From the IMG/VR virus record IMGVR_UViG_3300025585_000067, positions 1 through 44,044 of that record: a DNA stretch of 44,044 nt. One strand, written 5' to 3'. The translations under genes were made by a program, and so were the position numbers. The stretch comes from a virus. Positions 1 through 5,938 of this stretch are shown one piece after another (the stretch's first letter is position 1; each line of letters opens with the position of its first letter). A model generated the notes under the pieces. It did not search any database. It saw only the letters and a list, made by a program, of their open reading frames with translations, and was not told the DNA's origin.

Positions 1-63
1 CGAGCCGCGAACCTCGAGCCGCGAACCTCGAGCCGCGAACCTCGAGCCGCGAACCTCGAACCT
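1..63. repeat. 14-bp tandem repeat array at the left edge
   Basis: Four perfect head-to-tail copies of the 14-bp unit CGAGCCGCGAACCT occupy 1-56, followed by a half unit CGAACCT at 57-63 and degenerate CGATC/CGACC steps to about 90. The array is cut by the window edge, so its full length is unknown. Each unit junction forms the palindrome CTCGAG. The bases from about 64 to 198 are pyrimidine-rich on the plus strand and hold only a 13-codon minus-strand frame; I see no gene there. The array could be a replication or packaging site, or a repeat that ended assembly of the contig; the sequence alone does not decide. Confidence 0.9.
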
Positions 64-198
64 CGATCTTTCCCCCCGATCCTCGACCCGCGACCCCTGC
101 TCTCTCGCCCCTCTCAAAACGCTCTCCTTCCCCCTACCCCCTAAAACGTCCCAAATCTCACCACAGGAGCCTTAAACGGCATCCCTTGCCCCCGCCTC

Positions 199-501
199 TC
201 AATGAAGCTTCCCGTCCGTGTCCATCACTGCGGCTGCCTTGGCTTTGGCCACCCCGATAAACCCCTCTGTCTCCTCGTCGCGGGTGATATTCCATATCTC
301 GCACAGAGCCCCGAGCAGCGTGCCGGGGTCGATTCCTCGGCACCGGCTGTGGTGAATCAGGCAGGTGGACAGCAGCATCATGACGCGGGTGGGGTCAAAC
401 TGCAGAACCAGCTTTTGCAGTTGGTCGTACTCCTTGTCGAGGGCCTCGAAGTCCAAGCCGGTTAGTTTCGTTAATTTCTCCATCTCCTCGTCTTTCGTCA
501 T
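199..501 (-). CDS. hypothetical phage protein, 100 aa, early cluster
   Basis: Small soluble protein of unknown function, first gene from the left in the minus-strand early cluster (last to be transcribed). It is acidic at the N-terminus (MTKDEEMEKLTKLTG) with a predicted helical middle and no membrane segment. The start is supported by a good Shine-Dalgarno AAGGAG about 7 nt before the ATG and by a 4-nt ATGA overlap with the stop of a 20-codon frame upstream. The segment IDPGTLLGALCEIWNITRDEE resembles small phage proteins usually annotated as hypothetical. No catalytic or metal-binding motif is visible. Confidence 0.75.
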   Translation of the reverse strand: MTKDEEMEKLTKLTGLDFEALDKEYDQLQKLVLQFDPTRVMMLLSTCLIHHSRCRGIDPGTLLGALCEIWNITRDEETEGFIGVAKAKAAAVMDTDGKLH

Positions 502-560
502 CTTGAATCTCCTTTCTTGGGTGTTCTTGTAAATGTTTTTGCGTGTTTAAAATCGGCCAT
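498..560 (-). CDS. possible 20-aa leader peptide
   Basis: A 20-codon ATG frame (MADFKHAKTFTRTPKKGDSR) ends in an ATGA overlap with the start of the 100-aa gene. It is basic and carries no recognisable Shine-Dalgarno of its own, but the ribosome-binding site of the next gene lies inside it. It may only be a chance frame; the stop/start coupling is the main reason to list it. Confidence 0.25.
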   Translation of the reverse strand: MADFKHAKTFTRTPKKGDSR

Positions 561-621
561 GTATGTACAACCAAGCAGTCAGAGGCCATGTGACAACTGC
601 TATGAACAGGAGGTAAGTCAG
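547..621 (-). other. possible 24-aa membrane peptide with a CTG start
   Basis: An open frame LTYLLFIAVVTWPLTAWLYI followed by HGRF and a stop encodes an obvious hydrophobic segment. It has no ATG, GTG or TTG start; the first usable codon is a CTG whose next base completes a CTGA overlap with the stop of the upstream fragment, and an AGGAG sequence lies almost directly before it. It could be a real peptide whose ATG mutated to CTG, a sequencing error, or a relic. Confidence 0.3.
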
Positions 622-746
622 TCTCCTGTCACCACTTCAGCCTCTGTCTCGATCCAGACCTTGGCACCACATGACAACGGATTGTCAGGTCGGTAGACCA
701 CCTTGCAATTGCAATCAATCGGGCCAATTTCATAGGGTTCATGCCT
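618..746 (-). pseudogene. C-terminal remnant of a small conserved phage gene
   Basis: This minus-strand frame reads HEPYEIGPIDCNCKVVYRPD then NPLSCGAKVWIETEAEVVTGD and a stop. It is protein-like but has no start codon: upstream it runs back through the end of the methyltransferase gene. From memory of the family, short phage proteins that begin MKKRIHVNQH end with a segment close to VVYSPDKPLSCGARVWIET, so this looks like the detached C-terminal half of such a gene. The N-terminal half (1902-2051) lies on the other side of the methyltransferase. A frameshifted intact gene is the alternative. Confidence 0.5.
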
Positions 747-790
747 GCCGCTGGCTCTTGGTTCGGAAAGTGCTCGTGCACGTAACGCCC

Positions 791-1867
791 CTAAGAACCG
801 GCGCGGCTTGCCGCGTCCGGTGCGCGCTTTTTGCGCACGAAGTTGCTTGGTTTGTTAGGAGCAGATTCCTCGCGCAAATCTAGACGTGACTGGCGAACGA
901 ACTCATCGATATTAATCGATTCACCGGCGAGAACTTTTTCGTAAATAAAAGTCATTACGTCGACAGGGGTATTTTTATCCAAAAGTCGAAAGGACGAAGC
1001 TGCCACATATTCGGGCGACATTTCGAAAGACATCCATCGGCGACCTTCTTGTTCTGCTACTTGCCCCGTAGTATTGGAGCCACCAAAAATGTCTACAACA
1101 AGATCATTTGGCTCAGTCAACATTCGTATAAAAAACTCAGGAAGCTTTGCGGGAAATCTGGCTGGATGTCCTTTTACTCCTACTGCCTTACATCCGGAAA
1201 GATATAGTCCGTTGGATTCGGAATTTGATATTTGAAGTAAGTTTGGGGGAATAGCTCCACCATTATCTTTGGCGAATCCTTTGCCAATATCGTGCCCTGA
1301 TGGACGAACTTTTGGCGTATAGAATTTATCAGGGTCTTCGATTAGCTTCTTCATTCGTTCACTATATGGTGCGAGCACTTTAGTGATGTCAGATTTCGGC
1401 CATTCGGTTTTGCTGAACCACCACACCGTATTAATTGAATCCTTTACTCGAAGCTTTCTCTTATTCACCCACTCAATCGGACTAGGTAGCTTAGAAGGAT
1501 TGAACCAATAAAAATCTTCAGCAAGAAAATACCCCAGCTCATCAACCAATCGAATTAGCACACGAAAGTTATAGAGACTACGCACCGGGACACCTTTCAT
1601 ATAAGCGCCCCCGAAATCGACAACGAAGCTCCCATCTTTTCGGAGTTTTCTATGAACAATTCGGGCAAATTCTACAAACCAATCGATATATGCATGTTGA
1701 TCCAGGTTGCCATACTCCTTCTGGCGCTGCAGAGCAAACGGTGGGCTTGTGATAACCAGATTGACACTTTCATCTGGCAGCTCACTTAGAAGCTCTATCG
1801 AGTCCCCTATGTATGCACCACCCTTGGCGGTGTAATAAGCGGGCGCGGTTTTTACTTTCATCAACAT
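791..1867 (-). CDS. site-specific DNA methyltransferase (beta class, N4/N6 type)
   Basis: Transfers a methyl group from S-adenosylmethionine to an exocyclic amino group of adenine or cytosine in DNA. The catalytic motif IV is TSPPF (residues 40-44) near the N-terminus and the AdoMet-binding motif I, DIFGGSNTTG (about 259-268), lies near the C-terminus; this order is the beta class. SPPF rather than DPPY leans towards N4-cytosine but does not prove it. A target-recognition region fills residues 90-240. The length, 358 aa, is normal. The start ATG is 34 nt after the upstream 49-aa gene and has a weak ribosome-binding site; ATG at 1861 is an alternative. Base composition is visibly more A/T-rich than the flanks, suggesting recent transfer. 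No restriction endonuclease is adjacent, so it is probably an orphan protective enzyme. Confidence 0.9.
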   Translation of the reverse strand: MLMKVKTAPAYYTAKGGAYIGDSIELLSELPDESVNLVITSPPFALQRQKEYGNLDQHAYIDWFVEFARIVHRKLRKDGSFVVDFGGAYMKGVPVRSLYNFRVLIRLVDELGYFLAEDFYWFNPSKLPSPIEWVNKRKLRVKDSINTVWWFSKTEWPKSDITKVLAPYSERMKKLIEDPDKFYTPKVRPSGHDIGKGFAKDNGGAIPPNLLQISNSESNGLYLSGCKAVGVKGHPARFPAKLPEFFIRMLTEPNDLVVDIFGGSNTTGQVAEQEGRRWMSFEMSPEYVAASSFRLLDKNTPVDVMTFIYEKVLAGESINIDEFVRQSRLDLREESAPNKPSNFVRKKRAPDAASRAGS

Positions 1868-1901
1868 GGGCTGCTACTCATAGTCTGTAGATTCATTGTC
1901 A

Positions 1902-2051
1902 TCATGTGCGCATTATCTGCGTCGGGCCGCGGACCTCGACACTATTGCACAGGGTGTTGCCCTTGTAGGTCTTGACCGTGAGCACGGGCAGCTGGGCGCC
2001 CTTGGCATTGGCGCGGATGTGATGTTGATTGACGTGAATGCGTTTTTTCAT
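1902..2051 (-). CDS. 49-aa protein, N-terminal half of a conserved small phage gene
   Basis: Reads MKKRIHVNQHHIRANAKGAQ then LPVLTVKTYKGNTLCNSVEV and RGPTQIMRT. I recognise the N-terminal block (MKKRIHVNQH, PVLTVKTYKGN, VE..GP) as that of short phage proteins of unknown function. Family members normally continue into a segment like VVYSPDKPLSCGARVWIET, which is missing here; a matching segment is found at 618-746 beyond the methyltransferase gene. The start is fixed by a 4-nt ATGA overlap with the cytosine methyltransferase stop. It may be a truncated gene or still functional in shortened form. Confidence 0.7.
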   Translation of the reverse strand: MKKRIHVNQHHIRANAKGAQLPVLTVKTYKGNTLCNSVEVRGPTQIMRT

Positions 2052-3424
2052 TTCGTCTCTCGCAGTCTGGTTTCTTGATCAATACGACTGCCAATCCACG
2101 CCATCACCGGAACGGCCATTGAATTTCCCAACGCCTTGTATCGCGAGCCGTCCGAGCATTCGTCTGCGGGTTTCTTGCGCCACGGGATGGCGGTGTAGTT
2201 GTCGGGGAAGCCTTGCAGGCGTTCGCACTCCACGGGCGTGAGGCGGCGGACTTGCATGGCGGTACCGACACCGTGCTGCTTCCCAGCCTGCATTGCCACC
2301 GCCGTCGGATTCTTCGCCCCCATCGCTGGCGCAATGTTTTCGGCGCTGGCGTGTTGTGTGGCTGACAGGTTTGCGGGGAAAGCAATGATGGGATGGCCTC
2401 TGCCAGTGCCGTCCTCGCTGCCGTCGAAGCCTTCAGCTTTGAGCGCGTGGGTGCGGTCGCCGGTAACGCAGACAGGCTGCAACACCGCCGTTGGATTCAT
2501 CGCGCCCAAGGCTGGCGACAGGTTTTCTGTGCTGGCGCTTTGCAGTGACTCGTGGAAGACCACCGATGCAACGGCCATTGCGTTGTCACCGGGATCGCTT
2601 CTTATCGTCCCCGTGTGCTCATGATAAAAATGAGTCCCTTCCCTTTTTAATAATCCCGGCTCAAAAGTAATCGACTGCTGAATCACTCCCCCATCGCAGT
2701 CGAAGTCGGTGCCAAGGCCACCGCCGTTAGCGCATCCTGCAATTGTGGGGGCAACTGCTTTCCCCGATTCCCTGCTCGGCGCAGTATCCCGGCGCACGCC
2801 TTCGAACTCAAAAAGAACCGCTGCGGGATCGAACCCGTTTCGAGCACTTGCGACAACGAACACGCGGCGGCGTCGTTGGGCCAAGCCGAAATATTGGGCA
2901 TCGAGGACTCGCCACGCGATTGCCCTTTTGGATCCATACACACAACCAGCGTCCGACCATCTTTTCCCTGCCGGCTGCAGCGGCTCACTTTCTCCGGCAA
3001 GCTCTGCCAAAAAGCATCCGAGGGCGTTGTCTTTTGTGGATAGGACGCCGGGTACGTTTTCCCAGACGATAATGCACTCTGGCTCTCCTCTATTTCTGCG
3101 AACAGTGTCAATTGCATCAGCAAGCTCCAAAAACTTGATTGTTAGTTGTCCCCTATCGTCATCCAGTGACTGACGCAGCCCAGCGACGGAAAACGCTTGG
3201 CATGGCGTACCGCCGACCAGCACATCCGGAGCTTCAATCTCCAGATTATTGACTCTGTCAGCCAAGGCGGTCATGTCTCCGTAGTTGGGTACGCTTGGAT
3301 AATGATGACCTAATACCGCTGAGGGAAACGGTTCAATTTCAGCCAGCCACGCGGCCTCCCACCCAAGCGGGTGCCACGCCACACTTGCTGCCTCAATGCC
3401 ACTACAAACACTACCGTATCTCAT
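2048..3424 (-). CDS. dcm: DNA (cytosine-5-)-methyltransferase, Dcm family
   Basis: Methylates cytosine at C5 in a specific duplex sequence, using S-adenosylmethionine. Motif I (SVCSGIEAASVAW, residues 5-17), the catalytic PCQ loop (GGTPCQAFSVAG, 71-82, nucleophile Cys75), motif VI ENVPG (122-126) and motif VIII QRRRRVFVVA are all intact. The C-terminal motif IX/X region (RLTPVECERLQGFPDNYT) is present. The variable region between about residues 200 and 390 holds two similar segments, ENLSPALGAMNPTAV and ENIAPAMGAKNPTAV, an internal duplication. Length (458 aa) is typical of phage Dcm proteins. The start overlaps the stop of the 67-aa gene by ATGA. It likely protects phage DNA from host restriction. 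Confidence 0.95.
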   Translation of the reverse strand: MRYGSVCSGIEAASVAWHPLGWEAAWLAEIEPFPSAVLGHHYPSVPNYGDMTALADRVNNLEIEAPDVLVGGTPCQAFSVAGLRQSLDDDRGQLTIKFLELADAIDTVRRNRGEPECIIVWENVPGVLSTKDNALGCFLAELAGESEPLQPAGKRWSDAGCVYGSKRAIAWRVLDAQYFGLAQRRRRVFVVASARNGFDPAAVLFEFEGVRRDTAPSRESGKAVAPTIAGCANGGGLGTDFDCDGGVIQQSITFEPGLLKREGTHFYHEHTGTIRSDPGDNAMAVASVVFHESLQSASTENLSPALGAMNPTAVLQPVCVTGDRTHALKAEGFDGSEDGTGRGHPIIAFPANLSATQHASAENIAPAMGAKNPTAVAMQAGKQHGVGTAMQVRRLTPVECERLQGFPDNYTAIPWRKKPADECSDGSRYKALGNSMAVPVMAWIGSRIDQETRLRETK

Positions 3425-3509
3425 ATCCCCTCTCCCTTCGCAGGGTTTCGATTTCGAGCTTTGCGCGGCGCAGTGCCTTCCACGGATTCAGTATTTCTTG
3501 CAGTGTCAT
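3411..3509 (-). CDS. 32-aa phage peptide (MTLQEILNPW type)
   Basis: Reads MTLQEILNPWKALRRAKLEI then ETLRRERGYEIR. It is a short amphipathic, strongly basic helix with a good GGAG ribosome-binding site 7 nt before the ATG. The MTLQEILNPW...LR.A...I..L pattern recurs in small phage proteins of unknown function. It overlaps the start of the cytosine methyltransferase by 14 nt and lies almost wholly inside the 67-aa gene in another frame, so at least one of the two overlapping frames must be under unusual constraint or be spurious. Confidence 0.55.
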   Translation of the reverse strand: MTLQEILNPWKALRRAKLEIETLRRERGYEIR

Positions 3510-3624
3510 GCTTGTCTCCTCTGTGTTTGACCTTGTTCCAGCCGATGATGTAACTGGCGCTCTTGCCTGCCAACAGCTTCTTGTCTTCTTTATCCGGCAC
3601 ACTGCTGGGTCGATTGCTTAGCAT
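3421..3624 (-). CDS. hypothetical protein, 67 aa, overlaps the MTLQ peptide
   Basis: A basic protein starting MLSNRPSSVPDKEDKKLLAG. The start is chosen because AGGAGGT lies 8 nt upstream of this ATG, one of the best ribosome-binding sites in the cluster. The stop overlaps the cytosine methyltransferase start as ATGA, a typical coupling. Its C-terminal 30 codons are shared in a different frame with the 32-aa peptide. The first half looks protein-like, while the tail (ARNTESVEGTAPRKARN) is lower in complexity. Function unknown. Confidence 0.5.
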   Translation of the reverse strand: MLSNRPSSVPDKEDKKLLAGKSASYIIGWNKVKHRGDKHDTARNTESVEGTAPRKARNRNPAKGEGI

Positions 3625-3853
3625 CCAGCTCCACCTCCTGTTGATCCGTTGTGTGTGACCCATCCCCGAGCACACGCATTGTTTTTTCGGTCAGCATGGT
3701 CTTGGCGAACGTGTACGCCATCTTCGCAACCTGCGGAATTGTCAAATGCGTGTGCTCGGGGTTCGCCACAATGCCCTGCAGGGCGGCCGCCGCAAAGTAG
3801 TCGAGCAGGTCAAGTGCGTGAGCATGGTGTATCGTTTCATTGTTGGTCTTCAT
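3590..3853 (-). CDS. conserved hypothetical phage protein, 87 aa
   Basis: Starts MKTNNETIHHAHALDLLDYF. The core (DLLDYFAAAALQGIVANPEH, then VAKMAYTFAKTMLTEK) is the pattern of a widespread small phage protein family of unknown function, in which a DYFAAAALQG.LA motif precedes a helical A..AY..A..ML segment. The start is chosen because AAAGGAGAT lies 6 nt before this ATG; an in-frame ATG at 3889 would add 12 residues and would be coupled to the stop of the 59-aa gene, but has a poor ribosome-binding site. No membrane segment. Confidence 0.75.
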   Translation of the reverse strand: MKTNNETIHHAHALDLLDYFAAAALQGIVANPEHTHLTIPQVAKMAYTFAKTMLTEKTMRVLGDGSHTTDQQEVELDAKQSTQQCAG

Positions 3854-3881
3854 TCTGTGATCTCCTTTATGTGTTTGTTCA

Positions 3882-4061
3882 TCACTCATCTCCCGTACAC
3901 CCGTCCCGTAAATACTCATACTTCAGTATCTCCAGTAGTCCAAGAAGCTGCGCGTAGGATATCCGCCCGTTGTATTTCCTGACCACCTCCCGGATCTCCC
4001 CCCTCAGCTGCTCCTCTGATCTAAACACTGAGCCCAGTACCCTCACGTTGTCACTCACCAC
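3882..4061 (-). CDS. hypothetical protein, 59 aa, GTG start
   Basis: Found by reading the gap on the minus strand: GTG-initiated, MVSDNVRVLGSVFRSEEQLR followed by GEIREVVRKYNGRISYAQLL and GLLEILKYEYLRDGCTGDE. The GGGGAGG ribosome-binding site lies 3-6 nt upstream; either of two consecutive GTG codons (4059-4061 or 4056-4058) could start. It begins directly after the stop of the 127-aa gene. Predicted helical and mixed charge. The I.YAQLLGLLEILKYE pattern looks like a small regulatory or adaptor helix bundle, but I do not recognise a function. Confidence 0.65.
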   Translation of the reverse strand: MVSDNVRVLGSVFRSEEQLRGEIREVVRKYNGRISYAQLLGLLEILKYEYLRDGCTGDE

Positions 4062-4445
4062 TCACCTCCCCTTGCTGCTGTGTCGGCCACCGTGGCCGGA
4101 ACTCCCCCTGCAGCGATTGCCTGACGAGTCTATGTGTGAGCACCGACGAATAGCAGCTGGCGGCACAACGACTTCCTTCCTTTCCTGCTCCTTCAAAACA
4201 GCCATTGCGATATACACAATCGCCCCCAGTGCTTCTTGCACGAACGCATCTCCCTCACGGGTGCTGGCCGCTTCTTCTAACTTCTTAGCTGCCTGCCCGG
4301 TCAAGAACCCCCGACCGTGCATCTTGCCGTAGTGTACCCACGGCTGCTCTAGGAACGGCGTGGTGTCGCCGCCATGTCTTTCGCCTTTGCCCTTGGTGGC
4401 CTGCTGTATCGCTTGGTCAAACACTTGTTGCAGTGGGTGTGTCAT
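4062..4445 (-). CDS. conserved hypothetical phage protein with C-terminal Cys/His cluster
   Basis: 127 aa, starting MTHPLQQVFDQAIQQATKGK. The middle (LEEAASTREGDAFVQEALGA) is helical. The last 30 residues contain CSHIDSSGNRCRGSSGHGGRH, a Cys-x8-Cys...His...His arrangement that could bind one zinc ion. The start has a GGAG ribosome-binding site 7 nt upstream. Function unknown; a small nucleic-acid-binding role is possible from the basic, Ser/Gly-rich, Cys/His-containing tail, but this is inference only. Confidence 0.7.
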   Translation of the reverse strand: MTHPLQQVFDQAIQQATKGKGERHGGDTTPFLEQPWVHYGKMHGRGFLTGQAAKKLEEAASTREGDAFVQEALGAIVYIAMAVLKEQERKEVVVPPAAIRRCSHIDSSGNRCRGSSGHGGRHSSKGR

Positions 4446-4457
4446 GATTGCTCCGTT

Positions 4458-4643
4458 TTAGTTATCTCTTTCTGTTTCATCATTAAGCGACAGTCTCGTC
4501 ACGCCTGCCGGGATTACGGTGATCTTGCCACCGTTAGCAAGGTACTTTTTGATCGCTTCTTCCAATTTCTTTCTTTCTTCGTCAGCGCTTTCTGTCTTTA
4601 CCGCTTTCCTGCTCAGGTTACTATAATAGAGGTTGGCTCTCAA
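4458..4643 (-). CDS. conserved small phage protein, 61 aa, TTG start
   Basis: A helix with K and E residues (EERKKLEEAIKKYLANGGKI) is followed by a short beta element TVIPAGVTR. The AIKKYLANGGKITV pattern is common in small phage proteins of unknown function, often annotated as hypothetical or as transcriptional regulators. The start is TTG, supported by a TTGA overlap with the upstream 102-aa gene and by a GGAG about 8 nt before it. No membrane segment. Confidence 0.7.
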   Translation of the reverse strand: MRANLYYSNLSRKAVKTESADEERKKLEEAIKKYLANGGKITVIPAGVTRLSLNDETERDN

Positions 4644-4948
4644 TTGTTGTCTCCAGTGATTGTGTTCCTGTTCTTCAGCGCCGCCTCGATGTCCACCGCT
4701 ACTGCATAGACGCCTTCATACAACCGCTGATCGGTGATCGTGATGTTGGACTTGATGACGTCCTCCACTTCTTCCAGTGTCAGTCCGATAAATTGTTCAT
4801 GCCGCGTAGCGGCATCATACTGGCGCAGCATCGTGACGTAGGCGCACAGGTCTTCGCGCCGAAACACCACAACCTCCTCGCGGTTTTCGCGTTGCTCGTA
4901 CTGGCCGAAGCACTTTGCTTCAAACCATTCTCTATCAGTAAACATCAT
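4640..4948 (-). CDS. hypothetical protein, 102 aa
   Basis: Begins MMFTDREWFEAKCFGQYEQR. Acidic and mostly helical with a region FIGLTLEEVEDVIKSNITITDQ, then YEGVYAVAVDIEAALKNRN. AAGGAG lies 6 nt before the ATG pair. Its start overlaps the stop of the 59-aa Cys-rich gene (ATGA) and its stop overlaps the TTG start of the next gene, so it is an internal member of a translationally coupled chain. Function not recognised. Confidence 0.75.
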   Translation of the reverse strand: MMFTDREWFEAKCFGQYEQRENREEVVVFRREDLCAYVTMLRQYDAATRHEQFIGLTLEEVEDVIKSNITITDQRLYEGVYAVAVDIEAALKNRNTITGDNN

Positions 4949-5124
4949 CGCGGCTCCTTCTTGGCTGCGCGGAAAATAAAATCAAACAGGCCCGGAGACA
5001 TTTTCAGCGTTACGGGCATATCGGGGTCAGCGCATTCGCACGCTTGCACTTTTTCAAACGTATTTTCCTGCGGCTTGTACGGGACAAGGCACTTTTTGCA
5101 TCTTACTGCGGTAGTGTTCGACAT
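4945..5124 (-). CDS. hypothetical protein, 59 aa, Cys-rich (zinc-ribbon-like)
   Basis: Read by hand between two larger genes: MSNTTAVRCKKCLVPYKPQE then NTFEKVQACECADPDMPVTL and KMSPGLFDFIFRAAKKEPR. The spaced pairs CKKC (9-12) and CEC (29-31) look like a small zinc-binding site. The start has only a loose purine-rich leader but forms a TAATG overlap with the upstream gene, and the stop overlaps the next start by ATGA; this double coupling strongly supports it as a gene. Function unknown. Confidence 0.7.
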   Translation of the reverse strand: MSNTTAVRCKKCLVPYKPQENTFEKVQACECADPDMPVTLKMSPGLFDFIFRAAKKEPR

Positions 5125-5393
5125 TATGTGTTCTCCTTGTCCTCGATGATTGCTTGGATTTCAGCAGGTGGCACAAGGCAATACGCTTGATTGCCGGAGA
5201 CAAGCCCGCTGCGCCATCGCAGCAGAGTTTCGACACTCACAACCCTGTGCGTGTCTGGGATAGCGTAGAGCGGGATGTTATACCCTGACACCATTGCCCC
5301 TTGAATGCTCGATGCCCTCTCTTGTTTTGTTTTCTCTACCGCAGTGATGACACTGCCGCTTGCGTGCATCCACGCCACAGGCTTAATGCTCAT
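5124..5393 (-). CDS. conserved phage protein of the KPVAWM...IPLYA type, 89 aa
   Basis: MSIKPVAWMHASGSVITAVE opens the protein and SGYNIPLYAIPDTHRVVSVE follows; KPVAW..... and ..PLYA are the hallmarks of a very common family of short phage proteins of unknown function. A second part (LLRWRSGLVSGNQAYCLVPP, then EIQAIIEDKENT) is helical. The AAGGAG site is 7 nt upstream. The start overlaps the upstream stop by ATGA and the stop overlaps the next start as TAATG. Confidence 0.8.
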   Translation of the reverse strand: MSIKPVAWMHASGSVITAVEKTKQERASSIQGAMVSGYNIPLYAIPDTHRVVSVETLLRWRSGLVSGNQAYCLVPPAEIQAIIEDKENT

Positions 5394-5722
5394 GATTGCT
5401 TCTCCTTTGCGGCGGCGAGCATGGCGTCTGCCTGCGCATATCTAACCTTTGCGCACAGATCAAACCGACGAGTATTACTAAGCGATTGCCACCACTTATC
5501 AAACCTAAGGTGTTGGCCATCAACCTCTACACATTGCCCATCGCAAGCTACTCCTGCGGCACTGCAAATCTCTGACACTCCGGGCTGCGTGCTATGTACC
5601 GCAAAGTAGTCGCGCAGGGTCATGCCGGGTACGTGCAGGGTGTCGTCTGTCATTGTGCTCGGAAACGCTGGTCCTCCAGCGCAGGTTTCGGCTATAGCGA
5701 GTATTTCTTTTTCTGTTTTCAT
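5390..5722 (-). CDS. conserved phage protein of the GGPAFP...GMTLRDYFA type, 110 aa
   Basis: Carries the family signature GGPAFPSTMTDD...HVPGMTLRDYFAVHS, widespread in phages and prophages and of unknown function, followed by a Cys-containing insert (CSAAGVACDGQCVEV) and a C-terminal helix CAKVRYAQADAMLAAAKEK. Its first 12 codons and ribosome-binding site are almost identical to those of the next gene upstream (5742-5924), see the direct repeat 5687-5736. AGGAGGAAAGCAG precedes the ATG. Confidence 0.8.
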   Translation of the reverse strand: MKTEKEILAIAETCAGGPAFPSTMTDDTLHVPGMTLRDYFAVHSTQPGVSEICSAAGVACDGQCVEVDGQHLRFDKWWQSLSNTRRFDLCAKVRYAQADAMLAAAKEKQS

Positions 5723-5736
5723 CTGCTTTCCTCCTC
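5687..5736. repeat. 50-bp direct repeat, copy 1 (duplicated translation start region)
   Basis: This stretch and 5889-5938 match at 48 of 50 bases. Each copy spans the AGGAGG ribosome-binding site, the ATG and the first 12 codons (MKT-E/K-KEILAIAE) of its gene. The match stops within the coding region, after which the two proteins differ completely. Confidence 0.9.
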
Positions 5737-5741
5737 AACTT

Positions 5742-5924
5742 TCAAGCGCAGGTTAGAGCGGCGGTAATTTCAAGCATTGCTGCGGACACTATAGCGTCTA
5801 CAAAAGCTGTTGCAGCACTATTTTCATACTCCGGTGGATTCTTTAGGAACACGGTGTTCAGTATGAATACGGCCCGCTGCTTTTGTTCTTCGGCTATAGC
5901 GAGTATTTCTTTTTTTGTTTTCAT
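5742..5924 (-). CDS. hypothetical protein, 60 aa, shares its first codons with the neighbour
   Basis: MKTKKEILAIAEEQKQRAVF is followed by ILNTVFLKNPPEYENSAATA and FVDAIVSAAMLEITAALTCA. AGGAGGAAAGCAA directly before this ATG decides the start; longer upstream extensions lack such a site. The start overlaps the upstream membrane-protein stop by ATGA. The N-terminus duplicates that of the 110-aa gene. All-helical prediction, function unknown. Confidence 0.7.
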   Translation of the reverse strand: MKTKKEILAIAEEQKQRAVFILNTVFLKNPPEYENSAATAFVDAIVSAAMLEITAALTCA

Positions 5925-5938
5925 TTGCTTTCCTCCTC
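5889..5938. repeat. 50-bp direct repeat, copy 2
   Basis: Partner of 5687-5736, differing at two positions (one synonymous-like change in the Lys/Glu codon region and one in the ribosome-binding spacer). Conserved ribosome-binding site and start suggest a recent duplication by recombination or template switching. Confidence 0.9.

Noticed and set aside
2683-3123. Minus-strand frame of 146 codons inside the C5-methyltransferase
   Set aside because: Shadow of a gene with all conserved motifs; the frame has no start signal.
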